A stretch of DNA of 64,000 bases from Flavobacterium sp. UBA7680 (GTDB lineage: Bacteria; Bacteroidota; Bacteroidia; Flavobacteriales; Flavobacteriaceae), in NCBI RefSeq assembly GCF_002482975.1, contig NZ_DLHA01000017.1, positions 139,336 through 203,335 on the forward strand, written 5' to 3'. Position numbers and translations under genes: made by a program. Each line of letters opens with the position of its first letter. The stretch's first letter is position 1. This document shows positions 36,870 to 45,500 of the stretch, one piece after another. The notes below the pieces were generated by a model that had not been told where the DNA came from, did no database searches, and saw nothing but the letters and a program-made list of their open reading frames with translations.

Positions 36870-36943
36870 ATTGCGAGATTAAAAAACATCCTAAATTATT
36901 TAACTTAGAGAAAAATTACATTCTCTATCAAAATTTACACACA

Positions 36944-37474
36944 ATGAAAAACTCAATATCAACTATAGCAGCAATAATTACATTATTATTTTCTGCAAAG
37001 ACGATTCAGGCAAATACAATAAAAACAACAGAAACAGGAATTGAAATCGCTGATTCAAGTCAGTTACAATCTGTTTATGATGCTTATTTTACTGTAAAAG
37101 ATGCTTTAATAAAAAGCGATGCAAAAGCAACTTCGGCGAAAGCCAAAGATTTATTAGACGCGATTACTGCCATAAAAATGGACAAACTAAAAAGTGACGA
37201 ACATACGGCCTGGATGAAAGTGGTTAAAAAACTAACTGCCGATGCTAAAAGTATTTCGACTACAACAGATTTAAAAAAGCAACGTGAAACTTTTAAATCG
37301 CTTTCAAAAAACACTTATACCTTAATTAAAGTTTCAAAATCGACTGATGTTGTTTACAAACAATATTGCCCAATGGCAGACGCAGATTGGTTGAGCAAAG
37401 AAAAAGCAGTTAAGAATCCGTATTACGGTTCTTCAATGTTAACTTGCGGAAACGTGGTAGAAACCATCAAATAA
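36944..37474 (+). CDS. DUF3347 domain protein (copper-related, periplasmic)
   Basis: 176 residues: signal peptide to about 23, then a helical DUF3347 domain (LQSVYDAYFTVKDALIKSDAKATSAKAKDLLDAITAI ... HTAWMKVVKKLTADAKSI) and the conserved C-terminal VYKQYCPMADADWLSKEKAVKNPYYGSSMLTCG. The family domain occurs at the end of CusB-like copper efflux adaptors, and CPMA...NPYYGSSMLTCG supplies Cys and Met ligands. It stands alone here, 2 bp before the HMA-AraC regulator, suggesting a free periplasmic copper-binding form. Confidence 0.85.
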   Translation: MKNSISTIAAIITLLFSAKTIQANTIKTTETGIEIADSSQLQSVYDAYFTVKDALIKSDAKATSAKAKDLLDAITAIKMDKLKSDEHTAWMKVVKKLTADAKSISTTTDLKKQRETFKSLSKNTYTLIKVSKSTDVVYKQYCPMADADWLSKEKAVKNPYYGSSMLTCGNVVETIK

Positions 37475-37476
37475 AT

Positions 37477-38037
37477 ATGACGCTCTACATCAAAAACATG
37501 GTGTGCGCCCGCTGTAAAATGGTTGTGAAGTCTGAGTTTGAAAAACTCGGACTTCAGACTATTTCTGTCGAATTAGGCGAAGTCGAACTACAAGATGAAA
37601 TCAACGATTCTCAAAAAGAAGTTTTGCTTAAAAATCTGCAGACTTTAGGTTTTGATTTATTGGATGATAAAAAAACCAAAACCATCGAGAAAATTAAAAA
37701 CCTCATTGTCGATTTGGTTCATCATAAAAACAACGAACTCAAAATCAATTTATCTGATTATTTAGTCGAAAACCTTCATCAGGATTATAATTCGTTAAGC
37801 AATCTTTTCTCTGAAATTGAAAATACTACAATTGAAAAGTATTTTATCAGTCAGAAAATAGAAAAAGTAAAAGAATTATTGATTTACAATGAACTTTCTT
37901 TAAGTGAAATCGCTGATCTTTTAAACTACAGCAACGTAGCACATTTAAGCAATCAATTTAAGAAAATTACGGGCTTCACGCCTACTTATTTCAAACAGCT
38001 TAAAGATAAGAAACGTATTCAGATCGAGAATTTGTAA
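37477..38037 (+). CDS. HMA-like/AraC fusion regulator, probable metal sensor
   Basis: 186 residues from ATG 37477 (MTLYIKNMVCARCKMVV); the frame upstream overlaps DUF3347 and is not used. N-terminal about 70 residues resemble a heavy-metal-associated domain with CxxC at Cys10/Cys13; the C-terminal half is an AraC DNA-binding pair (ENLHQDYNSLSNLFSEIENTTIEKYFISQKIEKVKELLIYNELSLSEIADLLNYSNVAHLSNQFKKITGFTPTYFKQ). This gives a one-piece regulator that could bind Cu(I) directly. In an operon with DUF3347 and next to the copper oxidase genes, which are its likely targets. Confidence 0.85.
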   Translation: MTLYIKNMVCARCKMVVKSEFEKLGLQTISVELGEVELQDEINDSQKEVLLKNLQTLGFDLLDDKKTKTIEKIKNLIVDLVHHKNNELKINLSDYLVENLHQDYNSLSNLFSEIENTTIEKYFISQKIEKVKELLIYNELSLSEIADLLNYSNVAHLSNQFKKITGFTPTYFKQLKDKKRIQIENL

Positions 38038-38044
38038 TTTTTTT

Positions 38045-38119
38045 TAACCGCAAAGAGCGCAAAGGTTTACGCAAAGTTCGCAAAGTTATTTTTAGACAAA
38101 GCTTTGTGAACTTTGCAAT
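38045..38119. repeat. GCAAAG-type noncoding repeat, left copy flanking the toxin-antitoxin pair
   Basis: Contains CCGCAAAGAGCGCAAAGG and the hairpin GCAAAGTT...AGACAAAGCTTTGTGAACTTTGC. A direct copy lies at 38679-38763 on the other side of the toxin-antitoxin genes. Confidence 0.75.
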
Positions 38120-38120
38120 A

Positions 38121-38155
38121 AAAAAAACGTGCTAAAATTATTAGCACGTTTTTTT
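38121..38155. terminator. Bidirectional intrinsic terminator
   Basis: AAAAAAACGTGCTAA-AATTA-TTAGCACGTTTTTTT between the HMA-AraC gene (+) and the toxin gene (-). Confidence 0.88.
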
Positions 38156-38435
38156 ATTTATCTGAATAATGTCCCATTGCTGAAATCACAACAACCGTTA
38201 CAATTTCTTCCTCAACACTATATATAAGTCTGTCTTTTTTATTTATTTCTCTCGACCAAAACCCTGAAAATTGATGCTTTAATGCTTCTGGTTTCCCGAC
38301 TCCTTCAAATGGAGTTTCACTAAGCTCTTCCAGAATTTTTGCAATTTTTTTTATGCTAGATTGATTACCTGATTTTAAATGTTTTGCAATATCTATTTTT
38401 GCCTCTGGAATTATTTCAACCCTAAACTTCCCCAT
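38154..38435 (-). CDS. Txe/YoeB family addiction module toxin
   Basis: 93 residues. RelE-fold ribosome-dependent mRNA interferase: FRVEIIPEAKIDIAKHLKSGNQSSIKKIAKILEEL, then ETPFEGVGKPEALKHQFSGFWSREINKKDRLIYSVEEEIVTVVVISAMGHYSD. The GxGKPExLKhxxSGxWSRxInxxdRLvY signature and the terminal His-Tyr (GHYSD) are those of YoeB. It overlaps the antitoxin gene by 25 bp, and the antitoxin comes first, as normal. Confidence 0.93.
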   Translation of the reverse strand: MGKFRVEIIPEAKIDIAKHLKSGNQSSIKKIAKILEELSETPFEGVGKPEALKHQFSGFWSREINKKDRLIYSVEEEIVTVVVISAMGHYSDK

Positions 38436-38641
38436 ACATCATTCGGATCAACCGTTATTGTTTTAGATTTTCCACTTTTATAATCTGCATATCGTTTTTG
38501 TATCTCAGCGACAAATTCAGGATTATAAGGACTTTCATTCTCTTCTATTTTCACCCCTTTATTTGTAACAGCTAACAACTTCGCAAGCTCAAGCAATGTT
38601 TTGCCAGCTTTTGTTTTTTCATTTATAGTTATAGTTGTCAT
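38411..38641 (-). CDS. DUF2683-type antitoxin
   Basis: 76 residues from ATG 38641 (MTTITINEKTKAGKTLLELAKLLA); a longer frame of 10 residues is not needed. It resembles DUF2683 proteins that pair with YoeB-like toxins in Bacteroidota: helical N-terminus, then an acidic/disordered toxin-neutralising tail (NPEFVAEIQKRYADYKSGKSKTITVDPNDVWGSLGLK). Promoter: minus-strand TTTG 38685-38688 and TACCTTTG 38661-38668, spacer 16 bp. Confidence 0.85.
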   Translation of the reverse strand: MTTITINEKTKAGKTLLELAKLLAVTNKGVKIEENESPYNPEFVAEIQKRYADYKSGKSKTITVDPNDVWGSLGLK

Positions 38642-38660
38642 AATCTTAATTTTATTATTA

Positions 38661-38688
38661 CAAAGGTACAAAAAAATTTAACCCCAAA
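38661..38688 (-). promoter_or_regulatory. Toxin-antitoxin promoter, partly inside a repeat
   Basis: -7 TACCTTTG and -33 TTTG on the minus strand, spaced 16 bp, 20 bp before the antitoxin start. The -33 element lies in the repeat 38679-38763. Confidence 0.55.
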
Positions 38689-38763
38689 GAGCGCAATCCC
38701 GATAGCTATCGGGATACGCAAGGTTCGCAAAGTTTTTTTAGACAAAGCTTTGCGAACTTTGCC
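38679..38763. repeat. GCAAAG-type noncoding repeat, right copy, with inserted palindrome
   Basis: Same order as the copy at 38045-38119, but the palindrome CCCGATAGCTATCGGG (38698-38713) replaces a few bases after AAAGAGCGCAA. Confidence 0.75.
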
Positions 38764-38913
38764 CTTTTTACAAAACCCAGCATATCAAAAACCTTTGCGT
38801 CTTTGCGGTAAAAAACCACCTTTAGTAAATCTTACAAATCATTCTCAAAATTATACAAACCGTTGTAGATCTTACTTCGGAAATTTGCATTGTAATATCT
38901 AATAAATAAAACA

Positions 38914-39627
38914 ATGACCCATACATATCAACTTAACGGAATGACTTGTACAAGCTGCGAAGACAAAGTAAAAAAAGCGCTTCAACTTGTAGATAACGTG
39001 ACCGATGTTACCGTTTCTAAAGATAACAACACCGCAACGGTAACGATGAATAAGCACGTTGCACTGGCCGAATTGCAAAACGCATTAGAAAGTAAATACG
39101 AGATCAAAGCTGCCGATCATAATGAAAACACTGAAGAAGTAAAATCATGGTTTACTACTTATAAACCTATTTTGCTAATTTTTTTCTACATCAGTTTAGT
39201 TACCTTATTAATACAATTTACCAATCATCATTTTGATTATATGCAGGCAATGCCGCATTTTATGGCAGGTTTTTTTCTGGTTTTTTCGTTTTTTAAATTA
39301 TTAAATCTAAAAGGTTTTGCCGAAAGTTATATGATGTATGATGTGCTGGCAAAAAAAATTCCGGCCTGGGGATATGCCTATGCTTTTATTGAACTAGGTT
39401 TGGGAATTTCATATTTATTGAATTTTAATCCGTTATTGACTAATGCTGTTACTTTTATTGTAATGACTATTAGTATCGTTGGTGTTTTGCAATCGGTATT
39501 AAATAAAAAGAAAATTCAATGTGCTTGTTTGGGTGCAGTTTTCAATTTACCTATGAGTACCGTAACTATTATAGAAGATGGTTTGATGATCCTGATGAGT
39601 TTTATTATGCTAATTACAATGCTATAA
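38914..39627 (+). CDS. Heavy-metal-associated domain fused to MauE-like membrane protein
   Basis: 237 residues. HMA domain about 1-68 with the copper motif GMTCTSC (Cys12, Cys15); a short linker; then four or five membrane helices (about 80-237) of MauE/DoxX type with a Cys pair KKIQCACLGAVFNLPMSTVTIIEDGLM near the end, the usual signature of this family. It may hand copper or reducing equivalents across the membrane. It precedes the multicopper oxidase by 1 bp, so the two are one operon. Confidence 0.88.
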   Translation: MTHTYQLNGMTCTSCEDKVKKALQLVDNVTDVTVSKDNNTATVTMNKHVALAELQNALESKYEIKAADHNENTEEVKSWFTTYKPILLIFFYISLVTLLIQFTNHHFDYMQAMPHFMAGFFLVFSFFKLLNLKGFAESYMMYDVLAKKIPAWGYAYAFIELGLGISYLLNFNPLLTNAVTFIVMTISIVGVLQSVLNKKKIQCACLGAVFNLPMSTVTIIEDGLMILMSFIMLITML

Positions 39628-39628
39628 A

Positions 39629-41887
39629 ATGAATAAATCCCTATTTAATACTCTGTTTTTGCTCTTTTCCGTTCAAAGCATGCTTTCGCAAAAAGTGGTT
39701 CGTTATGATTTACACGTTCGCGACACGATTGTCAATTTTTCCGGAAAAGAAAAACGCGCTCTTACCATAAACGGACAAATTCCGATGCCGACATTGACTT
39801 TTACGGAAGGTGATATTGCAGAGATTTATGTGCATAACGATTTAAAAAACGAAGATACAGCCTTGCATTGGCACGGATTATTTCTTCCGAATAAAGAAGA
39901 CGGTGTTCCCTATTTAACTCAAATGCCAATAAAACCGGGAATAACTCACAAATATACTTTCCCCATTATCCAGAACGGAACGTATTGGTATCACAGTCAT
40001 TCGGGATTGCAGGAACAAATTGGTTTGTACGGACTTTTCATTATCAATAAAAAGAAAGACGATTCTACTTTTAGAAAAGGTATTGATGATTTGCCGACTG
40101 TTCCGGTTATTTTAAGCGAATGGACGGATCTGAAACCGGAGAATGTGCAGCGAATGCTCCATAATGCAAACGATTGGTTTGCGATAAAAAAAGGAACAAC
40201 GCAAAGTTATGCCGAAGCGATTAAAAAAGGTCAGTTTTCGACCAAAATCACTAACGAATGGAAACGCATGAATGCCATGGATGTGAGTGATGTTTATTAT
40301 GAAAAGTTTTTAATTAACGGAAAAAATGAAGATCAGCTTTCAGAGTTTAAAGCCGGTGATAAAGTCCGATTACGAATTGCAAACGGAGGTGCTTCCAGTT
40401 ATTTCTGGCTGACGTATGGCGGTGGAAAAATAACGGTTGTGGCGAGTGACGGAAACGATGTTGAACCTGTAGAAGTTGATCGTTTGATTATTGCCGTTTC
40501 TGAAACTTATGATGTCGTAGTTACAATTCCTGAAGATAAAAAATCATTTGCTTTTTTGGCTACAGCCGAAGACAGAACCGGATCTGCATCTTTATTTTTA
40601 GGAGAAGGCACCAAACAACCTGTCAAACATCTTCCTAAATTAAAGTATTTCGAAGGGATGAAAATGATGAACGACATGATGAAGATGAACGGTGAAATGA
40701 ATGATATGGGCATGAATATGTCGCTCAATAAAATGGACATGAATGCCGTAATGTATCCTGAAATTTCCGGCGAAGAGGAATCTGCAAAAACAGAAGATCA
40801 TTCAATGCATAATATGGAAGGCATGGAAATGGACAATATGAAAATGTCTAGCGATTCTACCACAACTTCTGAAATTGTAACATTGAATTACGGAATGTTG
40901 AAATCTCCAACCAAAACAACGTTGCCAAAAGACGCTCCGGTAAAAGAATTACGTTTTACATTATCTGGAAATATGAACCGCTATGTTTGGAGTTTAGATA
41001 ATAAAGTGATTTCTGAAACGGATAAAATTTTAATTAAAAAAGGAGAAAATGTCCGAATCGTATTGTACAACGGCTCAATGATGCGTCACCCAATGCATTT
41101 ACACGGACATGATTTTAGGATTTTAAACGAACATGGCGAATATTCTCCACTAAAAAATGTGATTGATATTATGCCGATGGAAACTGATACAATCGAGTTT
41201 CAGGCCAATGCAGATGGCGACTGGTTTTTTCATTGTCATATCTTATATCATATGATGGCGGGAATGGGAAGGATTTTTAGTTATGAAAATTCGGCACCGA
41301 ATCCGTTGATTCATCATCCTGAAATGGCGTATAAAATGCTAAAAATGGACGATCGTATGTTTCATTTTATGGCCGAAAATGATTTTGCTTCAAATGGAAA
41401 TGACGGAGAAGCAATGTACAGCAACACACGCTGGAGCATTGAAACAGAATGGAGATTGGGTTACAACGACAAACATGGTTATGAAACCGAAACACATATT
41501 GGCCGATATATTGGTAAAATGCAATGGTTTATGCCTTTTATAGGTTTTGACTGGCGATACAGAAAAATGGGAATGGACGAACAGGAACAAAATCTTTTTG
41601 GACAAAGTAATACGAAAGACAATCGTTCGGTTTTTAGCGCGGGTATTGAATATACTTTACCAATGCTTGTAAAAGCACAAGTTGAAATGTATACCGATGG
41701 AAATGTGAGAATTCAATTTGAACGAAAAGATATTCCGCTTTCGAGACGTCTGCGTATGAATTTAATGTGGAATACCGATAAGGAATATATGGCTGGTTTG
41801 AAATATATTGCGGGACGAAATTTTGGAATTACAACGCATTATGACAGCGATATGGGAATTGGTTTTGGAGTGAATTTGAATTATTAA
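39629..41887 (+). CDS. Multicopper oxidase (CopA-type) with barrel-like C-terminal extension
   Basis: 752 residues: signal peptide to about 21; three cupredoxin domains with copper motifs HWHGLFLPNKEDG, YWYHSHSGLQEQIG, HPMHLHGHDFRI and FFHCHILYHMMAGMGRIF; a Met-rich stretch (about 345-410; MKMMNDMMKMNGEMNDMGMNM and SMHNMEGMEMDNMKM) typical of copper oxidases that oxidise Cu(I). After about residue 590 the protein continues in CopB-like strands (WSIETEWRLGYNDKHGYETETHIGRYIGKMQWFMPFIGFDWRY ... GIGFGVNLNY). It likely oxidises Cu(I) in the periplasm or at the outer membrane. Confidence 0.93.
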   Translation: MNKSLFNTLFLLFSVQSMLSQKVVRYDLHVRDTIVNFSGKEKRALTINGQIPMPTLTFTEGDIAEIYVHNDLKNEDTALHWHGLFLPNKEDGVPYLTQMPIKPGITHKYTFPIIQNGTYWYHSHSGLQEQIGLYGLFIINKKKDDSTFRKGIDDLPTVPVILSEWTDLKPENVQRMLHNANDWFAIKKGTTQSYAEAIKKGQFSTKITNEWKRMNAMDVSDVYYEKFLINGKNEDQLSEFKAGDKVRLRIANGGASSYFWLTYGGGKITVVASDGNDVEPVEVDRLIIAVSETYDVVVTIPEDKKSFAFLATAEDRTGSASLFLGEGTKQPVKHLPKLKYFEGMKMMNDMMKMNGEMNDMGMNMSLNKMDMNAVMYPEISGEEESAKTEDHSMHNMEGMEMDNMKMSSDSTTTSEIVTLNYGMLKSPTKTTLPKDAPVKELRFTLSGNMNRYVWSLDNKVISETDKILIKKGENVRIVLYNGSMMRHPMHLHGHDFRILNEHGEYSPLKNVIDIMPMETDTIEFQANADGDWFFHCHILYHMMAGMGRIFSYENSAPNPLIHHPEMAYKMLKMDDRMFHFMAENDFASNGNDGEAMYSNTRWSIETEWRLGYNDKHGYETETHIGRYIGKMQWFMPFIGFDWRYRKMGMDEQEQNLFGQSNTKDNRSVFSAGIEYTLPMLVKAQVEMYTDGNVRIQFERKDIPLSRRLRMNLMWNTDKEYMAGLKYIAGRNFGITTHYDSDMGIGFGVNLNY

Positions 41888-41895
41888 GAGAAGTG

Positions 41896-42125
41896 TAGTC
41901 CCTACGGGACATTTTTTAGGGATGTTATTTTATTTTTCTACCGATATTAAACTCCTAACGGAGTATTTACTGGAATCTAGAGATAAGATATCGGTAAAAA
42001 CTATTTCATTTCCTTTTTTAATGATATTATATCCTAACGAAGTATTTACTAGAAAAAATATCTCGTAGAGATAATATATCGGTAGAAAAAAATAACCCGC
42101 ATTTAAAATTGTCCCGTAGGGACTA
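41896..42125. repeat. Nested inverted/direct repeat element downstream of the copper oxidase gene
   Basis: Outer 16-bp arms TAGTCCCTACGGGACA (41896-41911) and its reverse complement (42110-42125). Inner arms TTTTTCTACCGATAT (41933-41947) and its complement (42076-42090). Between them are two direct copies of CCTAACGnAGTATTTACT (41954-41971 and 42033-42050). Noncoding; no transposase. Confidence 0.8.
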
Positions 42126-42250
42126 TATTAACATCTTCATATTTCTACATTAACTTATCATTGACAATTTCCAAAACTAAATCGCATTATATTTGAACCA
42201 ACATCTTCAATCAAAAAACGAAAATTACTAACAACTAAATTTTACAAAAA

Positions 42251-42406
42251 ATGCAAAAATTATTTACTGTTTTAGCCATCGCTTTATTTACAATTGGATT
42301 ACAAGCTCAGGATACTACTCCTGCTAAGAAAGAAAAAGCTAAAAAAGAATCTTGCTGTAAAAAAACAGATTCAAAAAAAGACAAAAAATGCTGCGCAAAG
42401 AAATAA
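42251..42406 (+). CDS. 51-residue secreted Cys/Lys-rich peptide
   Basis: ATG 42251 gives a full signal peptide MQKLFTVLAIALFTIGLQAQ, then a mature peptide of about 31 residues that is nearly half Lys with paired cysteines (ESCCKKTDSKK, KKCCAKK). Followed 24 bp later by a hairpin terminator. Composition suggests metal binding; position right after the copper oxidase operon supports copper. No named family recognised. Confidence 0.75.
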   Translation: MQKLFTVLAIALFTIGLQAQDTTPAKKEKAKKESCCKKTDSKKDKKCCAKK

Positions 42407-42430
42407 TCGCAACATGCATTAAATTTAAAA

Positions 42431-42586
42431 GGCCTCAACTATTAGAGGCCTTTTTTTATGTTTTTTTTCGCCACAGATTTCACAGATTAGCACAGATTTT
42501 TTTAACCAACTTTGACAAAGTTTAAAACTTTGTCAAAGTTCTTCATTCCAGAAATCTTTTTAATCCTTTTAATCTGTGGCAAAAAA
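42431..42586. repeat. Noncoding repeat with terminator (copy A)
   Basis: Begins with the hairpin GGCCTCAACTATTAGAGGCC plus T-run, then CGCCACAGATT...AATCTGTGGC enclosing TTTGACAAAG palindromes. Direct copy at 46268-46427. Terminator for the 51-residue peptide gene; it lies just past the stop of the gene ending at 42588. Confidence 0.8.
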
Positions 42587-42587
42587 C

Positions 42588-45500
42588 TTATTTCACCGTT
42601 GCTACATTTCCTGTTCTTGTCAGCACTCCCCAGCTTTGGCTTTCGCCTTTTATGGCTCTTCTTAATGCTCTAAATAAAATAACATACATTAATTGTCTGT
42701 ATACAAATCGCTGTGGAATTAACCATATTAATTTAGTCAGTTTTTCTTTTTCAAAAATAAAAGCAATCACACTAACCAGCATATCTACCACCATAAAAGC
42801 AATATAATAAACCAATATTTTATGAAGACTGTCTGGATCATTGAAATTCCAGATTAAACTTAAAATAAGAATTAAATCAGCCAAAGGCGCAAAGATTGGC
42901 AAAACGATTTGAAAAAGAAGAATGTTTGGCAAAGCGACCATTCCTAATCCTTTATATCTTGGATTAAAGCACGCATCTCTGTTTTTAAAAAATGCCTGCA
43001 TGATACCATAACTCCAGCGAAAACGCTGTTTCATAAATTCTTTCAAACTCTCTGGAGCTTCTGTTATTGCAACGGCTTCGATACAATTTATAATACGGTA
43101 ATCGTTTCTTAAAATCCGAATCGTTAAATCACAGTCTTCAGCAAGTGTATCGGTTGTAAAACCTCCTGCTTTTTCAATTGCTTCTTTCTTAAAGGCACCA
43201 ATTGCTCCTGGAACAACCGTAATTCCATTGATTAAATCGAAAGCCCTGCGGTCAAAATTTTGTGCAGTTGTATATTCAATACTCTGCCATTTGGTAAGCA
43301 TTGTATTTTCGTTACCAACTTTTACATTTCCGGCAATGGCGCCGATTTCCTCATTGTCTTTTAACTGAATAGTAAAGCCTTTCATCAATTGCGAAATGGC
43401 ATCAGTTTTTAGCTGCGTATCCGCATCAATACAAACAACATACTCATTTTGGGTTAATTTAATTCCGTAGTTTAAGGCAGATGCTTTTCCTCCGTTAGGT
43501 TTGGTATTGACTTTTACTTTTGGATTATTGCCAAAGGCTTCATTAATCATGGCAAAAGTTTTGTCTTTAGAACCATCATCTACAAAAACAATATCAAAAT
43601 CAGGATAATCCTGACCTAATAAATTCTCGATTGTTTTTACCGCATTTATTTCTTCATTATAAGCCGGAACAATAATACTCACTTTTGGAAGAACTCCATT
43701 TGAAGGTTTATAAACTGGCGGATGTCTATGATCTTTCCATTTTTTTATAAAAGCCATAATTGCCATTAATGCGATTCGGAAAAACCCCAGAAAAATGGCA
43801 ACCCAAAATGTAGCCGTAATAAAATGTCCAAACCAATATCCGAAATCGAAAATAAAATTATCGACTGAAATAAAAGGCCCTTTTGCTTCTGGCATAATTT
43901 CGTCTTTGGTTTTACCAAGTAAATGAGCAACAGTTGTAAACTGAATATGTTTGTCTTTAAAATATTTAATAATTCGGGGCAAAGCTGTAACCGTAGCTTC
44001 TCTGTTGCCTCCAGCATCGTGAAGCAAAATAATTCCTTTATCGGGATTTGCTTCATATTGTTGTATGGTTCTAATGTAAACCGAATCCGCACTTACGCCT
44101 TTTTCCCAATCATTTGGATCTATACTTTCTCCAACAGTATAATAATTTTGTGCTTTACTTAAAGCAATTGGTTTCAGTTCGGCTTCTGTTGTGGGTTCGG
44201 CATCTGCATTATAAGGCGCTCTAAAAAGTACAGTACTTTTTCCGGTAACGGCTTCGATTAATAATCGGGTTGTTTCCATTTCTTTCGCCGCGCGTTCCGG
44301 ACTTACCAAAGCAATATTTGGATGTGTAAAAGTATGATTCCCTATTTCGTGGCCTTCTTTATAAATTCTTTGCAGCAGCGGAATATTATCTTCTCCCTGA
44401 ATACCAATCACAAAAAATACCGCTGGTACTTTTTCTCTTTTTAAAATATCTAAAATTTGAGGCGTATAAGTAGGATCTGGCCCGTCATCAAAAGTTAAAA
44501 TGACTTGTTTGTTTACGTTTCCAAATTTGCTGATGACATATTTTGTGGGCAATTCTACATATTTCTGTTCTGTAATAATGTCTTCATCATTATTGATTTC
44601 CAATTCTATTTTTCCCGCTGCAGGAGCTGCAATAACATTTAATATTTCGCCGTCTCCAATGTAAGCGGGACTTTCGATTCGCGTATCAACACGTTTCATT
44701 ATATTAAAATCGAAAGGCTTTTTATTGATGCTTTCGTCGGTTAAGCTTCGCTGATAAAAACTCCACAAACGCTGATCTTCGCTTCCCAAACGCCACAAAG
44801 CAGTTCCTCCCAAGCCATATTCGTCACTAAATCTTATAGTATTAAAATTAGTGGCAGCATCTTCAAAATTGACTACATGTTTTTTACCATTACTATCTTT
44901 ATAATTATAAGAGTTACTGTAACTGTTATTATCAAATTTTATCGTGGCATTATGTTGTTTTGCAATGGCAATTGCCTGATCGTAAGTTATGGTTTCTCCT
45001 TCTTGTTTTTCCTGCCAGTCGTAACCATAACCGGCAAAACAAAGAATAATTTTTTCTGACGGAATTTCCTGCGCTGTTTTGTCTACGATACGCTCTATCC
45101 ATTTCTGGCTGCTTACATCTCCTGGAACACTGCCGGCATAATGTTCATCATAAGCCATCAAAAACATATAGTCATTGTATTTTGCCAATGCTTTTACATT
45201 AAAATCATCGTCTGATGCCATAATATCCTGCGAAACAAGATAGCCCAGCGGATGCAGTTTTTCGTATAAGGCTTTCTGAAAAGCAATTATAGGTTCATCG
45301 CTGTTTTCTTTAAACTCTTCAAAATCGATATTAATTCCTTGTAAATCATATTTCTTTAATGCTTTTACAATATCATTAATTAGCCTTTCTCTTTTATTTT
45401 TATCGTGAAGAATGCGATGAATAAGGTCTCCGTCAAATTCGCCTTCACCTAAAGATTCATTGATGTTGTTGATTAACGGAAGGATTTTTACTTTCCCTTT

